DNA of 64,000 nt from Pseudomonas putida NBRC 14164 (GTDB taxonomy: Bacteria; Pseudomonadota; Gammaproteobacteria; Pseudomonadales; Pseudomonadaceae), in contig NC_021505.1 of the NCBI RefSeq assembly GCF_000412675.1, forward strand, positions 372,001 through 436,000, written 5' to 3'. The notes below the pieces were generated by a model. That model was given only the letters and a program-made list of their open reading frames with translations. It ran no database searches and had not been told where the DNA came from. Shown here in pieces: positions 25,144 through 35,280 of the stretch (its first letter is position 1; the number at the start of each line of letters is the position of its first letter). Both the position numbers and the translations under genes were made by a program.

Positions 25144-26436
25144 TCACTGCGCCTTCACCTCTTTCAGGTATGGAGCAGGCTCTGCACCCAAGTTGGCCAA
25201 TACACGGTCGCTGTACCAGTCAATGAAGTTCACCACACCAAACTCGTAAGTCTTCGAGTAAGGCCCCGGCTGGTACGCCGTGGAGTTGATGCCACGCTGG
25301 TTTTCTTCCGCCAGGCGGCGGTCCTGGTCGTTGGTGGCGTCCCACACCTTGCGCATGCGCTCTGGGTCGTAGTCCACACCTTCCACGGCGTCCTTGTGCA
25401 CCAGCCACTTGGTGGTGACCATGGTTTCCTGGGCGCTGATCGGCCACACGGTGAACACGATCATGTGGTCGCCCATGCAGTGGTTCCACGAGTGCGGCAG
25501 GTGCAGGATGCGCATCGAGCCCAGGTCCGGGTTCTTGATGCGGCCCATCAGCTTCTGGCAGGCCTGCTTGCCGTCCATGGTCATCGATACCGTGCCTTTG
25601 AGCAGCGGCATGCGCACGATACGGTTACGCAGGCCGTGGCTCTTGTGCAGGTACGGGATCTTTTCGGCTTCCCAGGCGGCGGCCGAAGCGGCCACATGGT
25701 CCTTGAATTCCTGGCTGGCGCGCGGGTCGTTGGTGTCGTCCCACTCCAGCAGGGTTTGCAGCAGCTCCGGGTGCGAACCGCTGCAGTGGTAGCACTCGCG
25801 ATTGTTCTCCAGCACCAGCTTCCAGTTGGCCTTTTCCATCAAGGTGGTGTGCACCGCCACCTTGGTGTTCTCCATGTCGTACGGTTCCATGTAGTGTTCC
25901 AGGGTAGCCAGGAACTCGTCGATGGCAGGCGGGTTTTCTGCCAGGCTGATGAAGATATAGCCACCGGCCACCTTCACATGCACCGGCTTCAGGCCGTACT
26001 CCTTCATGTCGAAGTCGGCGCCCATTTCGGTGCCGGCGAACAGCAGGCGGCCGTCCAGTTCGTAGGTCCACTGGTGGTAATGGCAGACCAGCTTGGCCAC
26101 CTTGCCTTTGTCGCTGACGCACAAACGCGAACCACGGTGGCGGCAGACGTTATGGAAGGCGTGCACCTTGCCTTCGGCACCACGCACCACCAGGATCGGG
26201 TTTTTGCCGATCTGCAAAGTGATGTAGTTACCTTTCGCCGGAATTTCGCAAGTCATGCCAGCGATCAACCATTCTTTCTGGAAGATCTCCTGCATGTCGA
26301 TCTGGAACAGACGCTCGTCGGTGTAGAAAGGCTGGGGCAGCGAGTAGGTGCGCTCGCGGGTCTGCAGCATCTCGGCGGTAGCCTTGCGTGCAGGTTCAAG
26401 TGGATCGCCCAGGCTCAGGGTTGCGGTGACGTCCAT
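25144..26436 (-). CDS. gbcA: Glycine betaine monooxygenase, Rieske oxygenase subunit GbcA
   Basis: 430 residues from the ATG at 26436 (GAGGAA upstream). The Rieske [2Fe-2S] motif is Cys98-x-His100 ... Cys118-x2-His121 in CRHRGSR and CHYHQW. The mononuclear iron region is ENNRECYHCSGSHPEL (about 194-210). It hydroxylates a methyl of glycine betaine, releasing formaldehyde and dimethylglycine, with electrons from GbcB encoded divergently. Length and motifs are those of the P. aeruginosa enzyme. Three GTCG half-sites lie in the 308-bp promoter region shared with gbcB. Confidence 0.93.
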   Translation of the reverse strand: MDVTATLSLGDPLEPARKATAEMLQTRERTYSLPQPFYTDERLFQIDMQEIFQKEWLIAGMTCEIPAKGNYITLQIGKNPILVVRGAEGKVHAFHNVCRHRGSRLCVSDKGKVAKLVCHYHQWTYELDGRLLFAGTEMGADFDMKEYGLKPVHVKVAGGYIFISLAENPPAIDEFLATLEHYMEPYDMENTKVAVHTTLMEKANWKLVLENNRECYHCSGSHPELLQTLLEWDDTNDPRASQEFKDHVAASAAAWEAEKIPYLHKSHGLRNRIVRMPLLKGTVSMTMDGKQACQKLMGRIKNPDLGSMRILHLPHSWNHCMGDHMIVFTVWPISAQETMVTTKWLVHKDAVEGVDYDPERMRKVWDATNDQDRRLAEENQRGINSTAYQPGPYSKTYEFGVVNFIDWYSDRVLANLGAEPAPYLKEVKAQ

Positions 26437-26640
26437 CGTGTATTCCTCGGGGCCGTGTGCGGCCGGCAAAAGGTGGCTAATCGTTGTTGTTGCCGCAAGG
26501 CGGTTATCAGCGGCTTTTTGTTTAAACAGCAGGCTTGTTTATTTGCCGTGGAGTGTGCGTCCGAAGACGCCGCGAACCGTATCCATGGGCGACATGGCCG
26601 AATTGAATTACGACGCGCCAGCCCTTGTAGCGCGGGGCTG

Positions 26641-26685
26641 GTCGCGATAAGCACGCCGATGTCGCTGGCAGGAATGTACGTCGCT
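26641..26685. promoter_or_regulatory. GTCGC half-site array between gbcA and gbcB (candidate GbdR operator)
   Basis: GTCGC occurs as direct repeats at 26641, 26661 and 26680 (spacing 20 and 19 bp), nearer to gbcB. The spacing and core match the arrays at 2288-2336 and 4134-4177. The rest of the 308-bp gap shows inverted repeats such as GCGCCAGCCCTTGTAGCGCGGGGCTGG but no gene. Confidence 0.5.
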
Positions 26686-26744
26686 CTCAGCTTGCGCATT
26701 ATCCAAGCCATAAAAAGCCCGATAGTCGGCTGCTGGAGATGAAC

Positions 26745-27845
26745 ATGTCCGATACCTTCCTCAATCCGGTCACCACCCAGACCTGGGCCAACGGCCGCCA
26801 CATCGTGCGCTGCGTCAAGGTCATCCAGGAGACCTGGGACGTGCGCACGTTCTGCTTCATGGCCGATCAGCCGATCATGTTCTTCTTCAAGCCCGGGCAG
26901 TTCGTCACCCTGGAGCTGGAGATCGAAGGCAAGCCGGTGATGCGCTCCTACACCATCTCCAGTTCGCCGTCGGTGCCGTACAGCTTCTCGATCACCGTCA
27001 AGCGCGTGCCGGGCGGCCTGGTGTCAAACTTCCTGCACGACACCATGCACGAAGGCGCCGAGCTGCCGGTGCATGGCCCGGTGGGGCTGTTCAACGCCAT
27101 CGATTTCCCGGCGGGCAAGGCGCTGTACCTGTCGGGCGGTGTGGGCATTACCCCGGTGATGTCGATGGCGCGCTGGTTCTACGACACCAACGCCAATGTC
27201 GACATGGTGTTCGTGCACAGCGCCCGTTCGCCGAAAGACATCATCTACCACCGCGAGCTGGAACAGATGGCTTCGCGCATCCCCAACTTCAGCCTGCACA
27301 TCATTTGCGAAAAGCATGGCCTGGGCGAGCCATGGGCGGGGTACCGCGGTTACCTGAACCAGCGGCTGATGGAGCTGATTGCTCCTGACTACATGGAGCG
27401 CGTGGTGTTCTGCTGCGGCCCGACGCCTTACATGACGGCAGTCAAGCGCATGCTCGAAGCGGCCGGCTTCGACATGAAGAACTACCACGAGGAGTCGTTC
27501 GGCGCGACGCCACCAGAAGCCAAGGCCGATGCAGTGGAGCACGCAGAGCAGGCGGCCGATGCACCGGAGCTGGATATTTCCGACCTCAACCTGGTGGAGT
27601 TCATCGGCAGCGACAAGAGCATCCGCGTTGCCCCGGGCGAGACCGTGCATGCTGCGGCAGCCAAAGTTGGCCTGATGATCCCGAAAGCTTGCGGCATGGG
27701 CATCTGCGGCACCTGCAAGGTGCTCAAACTGGGCGGCGAAGTAGAGATGGAGCACAACGGCGGCATTACCGAAGAGGATGAAGCCGAGGGCTACATCCTG
27801 TCGTGCTGCAGTGTGCCGAAAGGGGATGTGCGGATCGATTACTGA
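26745..27845 (+). CDS. gbcB: Glycine betaine monooxygenase, reductase subunit GbcB
   Basis: 366 residues. The ATG at 26745 is preferred over that at 26739 because GGAG abuts the latter. There is an N-terminal FAD-binding ferredoxin-reductase domain (MRSYTISSSPSV around residue 67), a NAD-binding domain (YLSGGVGITPVMSMARW around 130; FCCGPTPYM around 224), and a C-terminal plant-type [2Fe-2S] ferredoxin domain with CGMGICGTCKV and a final Cys. It passes NADH electrons to GbcA. A linker of about 25 residues rich in Ala and Glu joins the reductase and ferredoxin parts. Confidence 0.93.
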   Translation: MSDTFLNPVTTQTWANGRHIVRCVKVIQETWDVRTFCFMADQPIMFFFKPGQFVTLELEIEGKPVMRSYTISSSPSVPYSFSITVKRVPGGLVSNFLHDTMHEGAELPVHGPVGLFNAIDFPAGKALYLSGGVGITPVMSMARWFYDTNANVDMVFVHSARSPKDIIYHRELEQMASRIPNFSLHIICEKHGLGEPWAGYRGYLNQRLMELIAPDYMERVVFCCGPTPYMTAVKRMLEAAGFDMKNYHEESFGATPPEAKADAVEHAEQAADAPELDISDLNLVEFIGSDKSIRVAPGETVHAAAAKVGLMIPKACGMGICGTCKVLKLGGEVEMEHNGGITEEDEAEGYILSCCSVPKGDVRIDY

Positions 27846-27865
27846 TCCACTGATCCGAGATTGCC

Positions 27866-27970
27866 GGGGGCTGCTTCGCAGCCCATCGCCGGCAAGCCAG
27901 CTCCCACAGGTACTGCACACGCGGTCGATGTGGGAGCTGGCTTGCCGGCGATGGGCCGCAAAGCGGCCCC
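27866..27970. repeat. REP cluster between gbcB and a chemoreceptor gene
   Basis: Facing GCCGGCAAGCCAGCTCCCACAGG-type units flanked by GGGGCTGCTTCGCAGCCC and GGGCCGCAAAGCGGCCCC extensions, at the convergent ends of gbcB and the chemoreceptor gene; a likely bidirectional terminator. Confidence 0.88.
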
Positions 27971-27977
27971 GACTTTT

Positions 27978-29603
27978 TCAGGTGCGGAAACGGGCTACCA
28001 GACCATTAAGGTCAACCGCCAGGCGCGACAGCTCTGCACTCGCCGCACTGGTCTGATGGGCACCGGTAGCGCTCTGCACCGACAGGTCATTGATGTTCAC
28101 CAGGTTGCGGTCCACTTCCCGCGCCACCTGCGCCTGCTCTTCCGCCGCGCTGGCGATTACCAGGTTACGTTCGTTGATTTGCGCGACCGCACCGGCAATG
28201 GTGTCCAGCGCCATGCCGGCCCCTTTGGCGATGTTCAGCGTCGACTCGGCGCGCTCGGTGCTGGTGCGCATCGATTCCACAGCCTCTTCCGTACCGCCTT
28301 GAATGCTGCCGATCATCCGCTCGATTTCGCTGGTCGACTGCTGGGTGCGGTGCGCCAGTGCGCGCACCTCATCCGCAACCACGGCAAAACCACGGCCCGC
28401 TTCGCCGGCACGCGCCGCCTCGATGGCAGCGTTGAGCGCCAGCAGGTTGGTCTGGTCGGCCAGGCCACGGATCACGTCGAGTACCTTGCCAATGTCGCGT
28501 GACTGTTCAGCCAGGTGAGTGATCAGTTTGGCAGTGGCCTGCACATCACCGCTCATGCGCTCGATGGCGCCCACAGTCTCCATCACCAGGTCGCGACCGT
28601 CACCGGTGGAGCGGCTGGCTTCACTGGACGCTTCCGAGGTGCTCACGGCGTTGCGCGCCACTTCTTCCACAGCGCTGGTCATTTCGGTGACGGCGGTGGC
28701 GGCCTGTTCAATCTCGTTGTTCTGCTGTTGCAGGCCACGGGCACTTTCGTCGGTAACGGCATTCAGCTCTTCGGCGGCTGAGGCCAGCTGGGTGGCAGAG
28801 CCTGCTATCTGCTGCAGGGTGTCGCGCAGCTTGTCCTGCATGCGGGCCATGGCGCGCAGCAAACGCGCGGCTTCATCGGTACCCTCGGCGCGGATGACAT
28901 GTGTCAGGTCACCGTCGGCGACTTGCTCTGCGCACTTGAGCGCCTCATCGATCGGCTTGACGATGCTGCGGGTCAGCAGGAAGGCGCAGGCGAAGGTCAG
29001 CACGGTGGCGGCAACCAGCAGGCCGATAACCAAGGCAAAGGCCGCAGCGTATTGGCTGGCGGCTTTCTCGTTAGTGGCGCGGGTCTGGTCGGTGTTGATG
29101 CGCACCAGCGTGTCCATGACCTTGTTGATCTGTTCGGAGTTGGCCAACAGGTCGCGGTTGAGCAGGTCGCGCAGTTCGTCGACGCGGTCGGCCTGGCTCA
29201 GGCTGCGCATGCGCGATTCCAGTTGGCGGTACTGTTCAAGCAACTGGCCGTACTGGTCGAACGCGGCCTGTTCGTCGGCGGCGCCGATCATTGGCAGGTA
29301 GGCCTGGCGTGCGCGGTCGATCTGGCTGTTGCGCTGGGCCAGCAGGTTGAGGGTATCGCTTTGGATTGCAGGCTCGCGGTTGGTCAGCAGGCGGTAGGAG
29401 AGGGTGCGCATGCGCAGGTTAAGCGCGGTGATTTCGTCGAGGATCTTGATACTGGGCACACTGACTTGCTCGATGGCCACGCCCGCCTGACGGATGTTGC
29501 CCATCTGCACCAGCGAGAAGACCCCGAGGCCAAGCATCAGCAGGCCGATAAGCGCAAAGCCGAGCAGCGCGCGCGGGGCGATATTCATGTTACGTAGAGA
29601 CAT
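27978..29603 (-). CDS. Methyl-accepting chemotaxis protein with four-helix-bundle sensor domain
   Basis: 541 residues from the ATG at 29603; no good ribosome site is visible, so the ATG at 29588 remains possible. First membrane helix at about 8-30 ([20 protein letters not shown]), periplasmic helical sensor about 31-190, second membrane helix about 192-215, HAMP about 216-268, then the signalling domain with the conserved hairpin [31 protein letters not shown]. The sensor looks like a 4HB-type domain; the ligand is unknown. Position beside gbcB makes an amine or amino acid ligand conceivable, which is only a guess. Confidence 0.88.
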   Translation of the reverse strand: MSLRNMNIAPRALLGFALIGLLMLGLGVFSLVQMGNIRQAGVAIEQVSVPSIKILDEITALNLRMRTLSYRLLTNREPAIQSDTLNLLAQRNSQIDRARQAYLPMIGAADEQAAFDQYGQLLEQYRQLESRMRSLSQADRVDELRDLLNRDLLANSEQINKVMDTLVRINTDQTRATNEKAASQYAAAFALVIGLLVAATVLTFACAFLLTRSIVKPIDEALKCAEQVADGDLTHVIRAEGTDEAARLLRAMARMQDKLRDTLQQIAGSATQLASAAEELNAVTDESARGLQQQNNEIEQAATAVTEMTSAVEEVARNAVSTSEASSEASRSTGDGRDLVMETVGAIERMSGDVQATAKLITHLAEQSRDIGKVLDVIRGLADQTNLLALNAAIEAARAGEAGRGFAVVADEVRALAHRTQQSTSEIERMIGSIQGGTEEAVESMRTSTERAESTLNIAKGAGMALDTIAGAVAQINERNLVIASAAEEQAQVAREVDRNLVNINDLSVQSATGAHQTSAASAELSRLAVDLNGLVARFRT

Positions 29604-29879
29604 GGAGAGGAGGATCCAGGCAAGGGATAAAGAGTGCGCAAAGTGCGACAAAACATGACTTGCCGGGCTATCGGTCGTGACTGGCCAGTCTTGAGTGCAA
29701 CCCGCAAAAATTGTGAGGTAGCTAACCTTTTCCTGACCGGCGGTTGACCCAGGTCGGAACAAGGGGGTGATTACCCTGTCAATCTGCGGGCCAGACACCT
29801 TGTGAATCCGATTTTTAATGGCGATGGGCCGCGCTTTTCTTTATCGTGTGCGCCCCTCGCAACAACCTGAGATAGACCC

Positions 29880-30110
29880 ATGCTGGAAGCTTCCCTGAAT
29901 CAAATCGAGCAACTGGTCAGCGACCTGATGCAGAAAAACGCTCAACTCACCGAGCAGAACACCACCCTGGGCACGCAACTGGCCCAGGCCAAGGAAGAGA
30001 ACGAAACCCTGCAGCTGTCGCTGATGGAGCAGGAAGAGAAGAACGGCAGCACCGCCGCTCGCCTGCAGGCCCTGGTTGATCGCGCCAGCGCTGGCGTTGT
30101 TGGCGCATGA
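29880..30110 (+). CDS. Small coiled-coil protein (TIGR02449-like), coupled to a ZapA-like gene
   Basis: 76 residues with a heptad pattern over nearly the whole length (LNQIEQLVSDLMQKNAQLTEQNTTLGTQLAQAKEENETLQ), so a dimeric coiled coil. It resembles the TIGR02449 family usually found just before zapA. Its TGA overlaps the next ATG (ATGA), so the pair is cotranslated. Likely a cell-division accessory protein; its upstream region shows no strong ribosome site. Confidence 0.7.
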   Translation: MLEASLNQIEQLVSDLMQKNAQLTEQNTTLGTQLAQAKEENETLQLSLMEQEEKNGSTAARLQALVDRASAGVVGA

Positions 30111-30409
30111 GATTGCAAGAGCAGCCGGTCAATGTCGTGTCGATTCTCGGCATCGACTATTCGATCAAGGCGCCCGAAGGCCAGGAAGAAACCCTGGCCC
30201 AGGCGGTGCGGATGCTCAACACCGCCCTGAACGAAACCAAGCGTCAGTACCCGACCCTGATCGGTGACAAATTGCTGGTGCTGGCTGCCCTTAACCTGTG
30301 CTCCAAACAGGTTGAACTGCAGAAAGAACACCAGCAGACCCTTGCGCGTACTCAGGCGCAGATCGACGCCACGGTGGACGCCATCGTGCGGACTATTGCA
30401 GAGTCCTGA
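30107..30409 (+). CDS. ZapA-like cell division protein
   Basis: 100 residues. The N-terminus VNVVSILGIDYSIKAPEGQEETLAQAVRMLN is the ZapA globular domain, followed by LIGDKLLVLAALNLC and a long C-terminal helix (QVELQKEHQQTLARTQAQIDATVDAIV). ZapA crosslinks FtsZ filaments. In Pseudomonas the standard zapA is expected next to the 6S RNA gene. No sign of that RNA is recognisable here, and chemoreceptor genes flank the pair, so this is probably a second copy. Confidence 0.75.
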   Translation: MRLQEQPVNVVSILGIDYSIKAPEGQEETLAQAVRMLNTALNETKRQYPTLIGDKLLVLAALNLCSKQVELQKEHQQTLARTQAQIDATVDAIVRTIAES

Positions 30410-30420
30410 TCGATAGCTGA

Positions 30421-30503
30421 AAGGCCCAAGGCCGCTCCTCCAAGGGTTATGCCTTCCCCTGTAGGAGCAGCCTTGTGCTGCGAATGGGCTGCGCAGCAGC
30501 CCC
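30421..30503. repeat. REP-like pair after the zapA-like gene
   Basis: AAGGCCGCTCCTCCAAGG on the left and CCTGTAGGAGCAGCCTTGTGCTGCGAATGGGCTGCGCAGCAGCCCC on the right, the AGGAGCGGCCTTGTG subtype with substitutions. Confidence 0.7.
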
Positions 30504-30604
30504 AAAGCCCCAAAGCCCAACTCATTGTTCCAGGTCACTGGATTAACTGGATACGCAAGTGTATACACTTCTCGCAAAACAATAATGTGCGGGGGAGTAG
30601 GGGC

Positions 30605-32542
30605 ATGCGTATCTGGCGTAAAAGCATCCAGTGGCAGTTGATCACCAGCATGGGCGCCGCCCTGCTGGCCAGCATCCTGGTGGTGGTCATCATCTTCACC
30701 GTGGCGCTCAACCGCCTCACCGACCGCTACCTGGTCGACACTGCCCTGCCCGCCAGTGTCGAGGCGATCCGCAACGACATCGAACGCATGCTCGGCCAGC
30801 CACTGGTGGCTGCGGCGGACATTGCCGGCAACACCCTGCTGCGCGACTGGCTGGCGGCCGGCGAAGACCCCGCCCAGGCTGCGGCATTCATCGAATACCT
30901 GGGCGCCGCCAAACAGCGTAACCGGGCCTTCACCACCTTGTTTGCCTCGACCGAAACCGGCCACTACTACAACGAGAATGGCCTGGACCGCACCCTCAGC
31001 CGCAGCAACCCCAAGGACAAATGGTTCTACGGCTACATCGACAGCGGCGCCGAACGGTTTATCAATATCGACATTGACGGTGCCACTGGCGAGCTGGCGC
31101 TGTTTATCGACTATCGCGTGGAAAAGGCCGGCAAGCTGGTGGGCGTGGCCGGCATGGGCCTGCGCATGACCGAGCTGTCGCAGCTGATTCACGACTTCAG
31201 CTTTGGCGAGCATGGCAAGGTCTTCCTGGTACGTAACGACGGCCTGATCCAGGTGCACCCGGACGCTGCTTTCAGCGGCAAGCGCCAGCTCGCCGAGCAG
31301 CTCGGCACGGATGCTGCCAAGGCCGTGATGACCGGCGGCGAAGGCCTGCGCAACAGCCGTTTCAGCCGTGACGGCGAGCGCTACCTGGCGCTGGGCCTGC
31401 CCCTGCGTGACCTCAACTGGACGCTGGTGGCCGAGGTGCCGGAGTCGGAAATCTACGCACAAATGCATCAGGCGGTATGGCTGACCAGCCTGATCGGTGG
31501 CGCCGTGGCGCTTGTGTCGCTGCTGCTGGTGGTGCTGCTGGCGCGAGGCCTGGTGCGCCCTGTGCGCCGCGTTACCGCTGCGCTGGTGCAGATTGGCAGT
31601 GGCGCAGGCGACCTTAGCCACCGCCTGGATGATTCGCGCCAGGACGAACTGGGTGACCTGGCCCGGGGCTTCAACCGCTTTCTCGACAGCCAGCGCAGCC
31701 TGATTGGCGAGGTGTTGCAGACTTCCGAACGGCTGCATCGGGCGGTTGAGCAGGTGACCCAGGTGGTGGAAAACACGGCCGAGCGCTCCGGGCGACAGCA
31801 GGAAATGACCGAAATGGTTGCCACTGCCGTACATGAAATGGGCCTGACCGTGCAGGACATTGCCCGCAATGCCGGTGATGCAGCTCAGGCCTCGCAGTCG
31901 GCACGGGATGAGGCCTTGCAGGCGCGCGAGGTGGTACGGCGTTCAATTCAGGGCATCGAGGGCATGTCGGGCGACATCGGCAAGGCAGCCGATGCAGTCA
32001 GCCAGTTGGCCAACGAAGTCGCCTCTATCGATGAAGTGCTGGCGGTTATCCGCAGTATTTCCGAGCAAACCAATTTGCTGGCGCTGAACGCCGCTATCGA
32101 GGCTGCGCGGGCAGGGGAAATGGGCCGCGGATTTGCTGTGGTGGCCGACGAAGTGCGCACGCTGGCGCGGCGCACGCAGCTATCCACCGACGAAGTGCAA
32201 CAGATGATCCAGCGCCTGAAGCAGGGCGCGGGTTCGGCGGTGAGCTCGATGCAGGCGGGGCAGCAGGCGACCGGCAGTGGGGTGGAATCGAGCCAGCGTA
32301 CCGGGGCGTCGCTGGGGGCGATTACCGACCAGGTGGAACACATCAGCGACATGAACCATCAGGTGGCCACGGCGACCGAAGAGCAGTCGGCGGTGACTGA
32401 GGAAATCAACCGCACGGTGCAGGGCATTTCCGACCTGGCGCGGGAGACGGCGGCAGAGGTGCAGGGCTGCCGTGAGGAGTGCCAGGCGTTGCGTGGCTTG
32501 GCTGATGACCTGGCTCGGCAGATGGGCGGGTTCAGGCTTTAG
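30605..32542 (+). CDS. mcpH: Methyl-accepting chemotaxis protein, dCACHE type (McpH-like)
   Basis: 645 residues from [21 protein letters not shown], preceded by a GGGGGAG-rich leader. Membrane helix about 12-35; large periplasmic domain about 36-280 of the double-CACHE type, with [40 protein letters not shown]; second membrane helix about 285-308; HAMP; and the signalling domain with [31 protein letters not shown]. Gene position next to ltaE, glyA and the sox genes matches the P. putida receptor McpH, which senses purines and their derivatives. The symbol rests on synteny and architecture; I could not align the ligand pocket. Confidence 0.8.
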   Translation: MRIWRKSIQWQLITSMGAALLASILVVVIIFTVALNRLTDRYLVDTALPASVEAIRNDIERMLGQPLVAAADIAGNTLLRDWLAAGEDPAQAAAFIEYLGAAKQRNRAFTTLFASTETGHYYNENGLDRTLSRSNPKDKWFYGYIDSGAERFINIDIDGATGELALFIDYRVEKAGKLVGVAGMGLRMTELSQLIHDFSFGEHGKVFLVRNDGLIQVHPDAAFSGKRQLAEQLGTDAAKAVMTGGEGLRNSRFSRDGERYLALGLPLRDLNWTLVAEVPESEIYAQMHQAVWLTSLIGGAVALVSLLLVVLLARGLVRPVRRVTAALVQIGSGAGDLSHRLDDSRQDELGDLARGFNRFLDSQRSLIGEVLQTSERLHRAVEQVTQVVENTAERSGRQQEMTEMVATAVHEMGLTVQDIARNAGDAAQASQSARDEALQAREVVRRSIQGIEGMSGDIGKAADAVSQLANEVASIDEVLAVIRSISEQTNLLALNAAIEAARAGEMGRGFAVVADEVRTLARRTQLSTDEVQQMIQRLKQGAGSAVSSMQAGQQATGSGVESSQRTGASLGAITDQVEHISDMNHQVATATEEQSAVTEEINRTVQGISDLARETAAEVQGCREECQALRGLADDLARQMGGFRL

Positions 32543-32552
32543 ATCGGTGTGG

Positions 32553-32644
32553 GCTTCATCGCCGGCAAACCAGCTCCTACAGGATCACCGCAGGCCTGAG
32601 CCTTGTGTGGTCCATGTGGGAGCTGGCTTGCCGGCGATTGGGGC
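32553..32644. repeat. REP pair between mcpH and ltaE
   Basis: Facing units of the GCCGGCAAACCAGCTCCTACAGG and TGTGGGAGCTGGCTTGCCGGC type at the convergent gene ends. Confidence 0.85.
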
Positions 32645-32647
32645 CTG

Positions 32648-33688
32648 TCAGGCGGTGATGATGCTGCGGATATCCGCCGCCAGCTCGCGCACCCGCTCTT
32701 CCTCGGTATCCCAGGAACACATGAACCGCGCCCCGCCGCTGCCGATAAAGGTATAGAACCGCCAGCCCTTGGCGCGCAGCGCTTCAATCGCGTGCTCCGG
32801 CATTTGCAGGAACACCCCGTTGGCCTCCACCGGGAACATCAGTTCCACCCCCGGCAAGTCACTCACCAGCAACGCCAGCAGCTGCGCGCAATGGTTGGCG
32901 TGGTTGCCATGGCGCAACCACGCGCCATCTTCCAGCAGGCCCACCCACGGCGCGGACAGGAAGCGCATTTTCGACGCCAGTTGCCCGGCCTGCTTGCAGC
33001 GGTAGTCGAAGTCCTCGGCCAGTTGGCGATTGAAGAACAGGATCGCCTCGCCCACCGCCATGCCGTTCTTGGTGCCGCCAAAGCACAGCACGTCGACGCC
33101 GGCCTTCCAGGTCAGCTCAGCCGGGCTGCAGCCCAGGAACGCGCAGGCATTGGTAAAGCGCGCGCCGTCCATGTGCAGGTTCAGGCCCAGCTCCTTGCAG
33201 GTGGCGCTGATGGCCTTGAGCTCATCGGGGCGATATACGGTGCCCACTTCGGTGGCCTGGGTGATGGTCACCACGCGTGGCTTGGGGTAGTGGATGTCCT
33301 GGCGCTTCAGTGCCACTTCGCGGATCGACTGCGGGGTCAGCTTGCCGTTGACGCTGGCCGCCGTCAGCAGCTTGGAGCCGTTGGAGAAAAACTCCGGCGC
33401 GCCGCATTCGTCGGTTTCGACGTGGGCAGTCTCGGAACAGATCACGCTGTGGTAGCTCTGGCACAGCGAGGCCAGGGCCAGGGAGTTGGCTGCGGTACCG
33501 TTGAAGGCGAAAAACACCTCGCAGTCGGTTTCGAACAGGTTGCGGAAGTATTCCGAGGCGCGCTCGGTCCACTGATCGTCGCCATAGGCGCGGTCGTGGC
33601 CGTGGTTGGCCTTCTCCATCGCCGCCCAGGCTTCGGGGCAGATACCGGAATAGTTGTCGCTGGCGAATTGTTGGCTCTTATCTGTCAT
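32648..33688 (-). CDS. ltaE: Low-specificity L-threonine aldolase
   Basis: 346 residues, PLP-dependent, fold type I. The start is MTDKSQQFASDNYSGICPEAWAAM. The PLP-binding lysine lies in LCFGGTKNGMAVGEA (about residue 207), with the preceding Asp in LHMDGARFTNA (about 175-185). It cleaves threonine and allo-threonine to glycine and acetaldehyde, and also acts on phenylserine-type substrates. As a glycine-forming enzyme it sits sensibly beside glyA and the sarcosine oxidase operon, on the opposite strand. Length is normal. Confidence 0.92.
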   Translation of the reverse strand: MTDKSQQFASDNYSGICPEAWAAMEKANHGHDRAYGDDQWTERASEYFRNLFETDCEVFFAFNGTAANSLALASLCQSYHSVICSETAHVETDECGAPEFFSNGSKLLTAASVNGKLTPQSIREVALKRQDIHYPKPRVVTITQATEVGTVYRPDELKAISATCKELGLNLHMDGARFTNACAFLGCSPAELTWKAGVDVLCFGGTKNGMAVGEAILFFNRQLAEDFDYRCKQAGQLASKMRFLSAPWVGLLEDGAWLRHGNHANHCAQLLALLVSDLPGVELMFPVEANGVFLQMPEHAIEALRAKGWRFYTFIGSGGARFMCSWDTEEERVRELAADIRSIITA

Positions 33689-33784
33689 GACACGGTCCTG
33701 TGAACGACGCAGAACAGCACTCTAAACCATCGATTCAGCACTTGCCTATACAACCGGTACAGCGATTTCTGTTCATTCTGGGCC

Positions 33785-33867
33785 GGCCTATTCGCGGGCA
33801 CGCCCGCTCCCACAATGGTCCTGCACACGCCAATCACTGTGGGAGCGGGCGCGCCCGCGAAGGGGCC
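33785..33867. repeat. REP pair between ltaE and glyA
   Basis: Facing CGCGGGCACGCCCGCTCCCACA and TGTGGGAGCGGGCGCGCCCGCG units in the 323-bp divergent region. The remaining part holds the glyA leader, with a single GTCG at 33891 and no phased array. Confidence 0.87.
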
Positions 33868-34011
33868 AGCATGGGCGGCACAAAGAGAATGTCGTAAACG
33901 CGCCATTGCAAGGCGTGCGCAGGCATCTGACCCGCCCCCGCCAGTCATACCATCGCCACAAAGGGCCACAGTGCCCCACGACAAAAAACGATCGCTGCCG
34001 GGAGATACACG

Positions 34012-35265
34012 ATGTTCAGCAAGCAAGACCAGATCCAGGGTTACGACGACGCACTGCTGGCGGCGATGAATGCCGAAGAACAGCGCCAGGAAGATCACAT
34101 CGAGCTGATCGCCTCGGAGAACTACACCAGCCAGCGCGTCATGCAGGCCCAAGGCAGCGGCCTCACCAACAAATACGCCGAAGGCTACCCGGGCAAGCGC
34201 TACTACGGTGGCTGCGAACACGTGGACAAAGTAGAGGCCCTGGCCATCGAGCGCGCCAAGCAGCTGTTCGGTGCCGACTACGCCAACGTCCAGCCGCACT
34301 CCGGCTCGTCGGCCAATGGCGCCGTCTACCTGGCCCTGCTGCAAGCCGGTGACACCATCCTCGGCATGAGCCTGGCCCACGGCGGTCACCTGACCCACGG
34401 CGCAAAAGTGTCGTCCTCGGGCAAGCTGTACAACGCCGTGCAGTACGGCATCAACACCGACACCGGCCTGATCGACTACGACGAAGTCGAGCGCCTGGCG
34501 GTCGAGCACAAGCCGAAAATGATCGTTGCCGGTTTCTCGGCCTACTCCAAGACCCTCGACTTCCCACGCTTCCGCGCCATTGCCGACAAGGTCGGTGCGC
34601 TGCTGTTCGTCGACATGGCCCACGTAGCCGGCCTGGTTGCCGCTGGCCTGTACCCGAACCCGATCCCGTTCGCCGATGTGGTGACCACCACCACCCACAA
34701 GACCCTGCGCGGCCCTCGTGGCGGCCTGATCCTGGCCAAGTCGAACGAAGAGATCGAGAAGAAGCTGAACGCCGCTGTATTCCCGGGCGCCCAAGGCGGC
34801 CCGCTGATGCACGTGATTGCCGCCAAGGCCGTGTGCTTCAAGGAAGCGCTGGAGCCTGGCTTCAAGGCCTACCAGCAGCAAGTGATCGAAAACGCCCAGG
34901 CCATGGCCCAGGTGTTCATCGACCGCGGCTACGACGTGGTGTCCGGTGGCACCGACAACCACCTGTTCCTGGTCAGCCTGATCCGCCAGGGCCTCACCGG
35001 CAAAGATGCCGACGCCGCCCTGGGCCGCGCGCACATCACCGTCAACAAGAACGCCGTGCCGAACGACCCGCAGTCGCCGTTCGTCACCTCGGGCCTGCGC
35101 ATCGGCACCCCGGCCGTCACCACCCGCGGCTTCAAGGTTGCGCAGTGCGTGGCCCTGGCCGGCTGGATCTGCGACATCCTCGACAACCTCGGTGACGCAG
35201 ACGTCGAAGCCGATGTGGCGAAGAACGTCGCGGCGCTGTGCGCAGACTTCCCTGTTTACCGCTGA
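34012..35265 (+). CDS. glyA: Serine hydroxymethyltransferase GlyA (sox operon copy)
   Basis: 417 residues. [19 protein letters not shown] at about 29-47 and the PLP lysine in [16 protein letters not shown] (about 222-237) are classical. It joins glycine and 5,10-methylene-THF to serine, the step that links sarcosine oxidation to SdaB. It is the first gene of glyA-soxB-soxD-soxA-soxG-purU, 15 bases ahead of soxB, with GGGAGA before the ATG. This is the pathway-specific copy (glyA1 in P. aeruginosa); the genome should hold another elsewhere. Confidence 0.95.
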   Translation: MFSKQDQIQGYDDALLAAMNAEEQRQEDHIELIASENYTSQRVMQAQGSGLTNKYAEGYPGKRYYGGCEHVDKVEALAIERAKQLFGADYANVQPHSGSSANGAVYLALLQAGDTILGMSLAHGGHLTHGAKVSSSGKLYNAVQYGINTDTGLIDYDEVERLAVEHKPKMIVAGFSAYSKTLDFPRFRAIADKVGALLFVDMAHVAGLVAAGLYPNPIPFADVVTTTTHKTLRGPRGGLILAKSNEEIEKKLNAAVFPGAQGGPLMHVIAAKAVCFKEALEPGFKAYQQQVIENAQAMAQVFIDRGYDVVSGGTDNHLFLVSLIRQGLTGKDADAALGRAHITVNKNAVPNDPQSPFVTSGLRIGTPAVTTRGFKVAQCVALAGWICDILDNLGDADVEADVAKNVAALCADFPVYR

Positions 35266-35280
35266 GTGGAGTAAACGACC

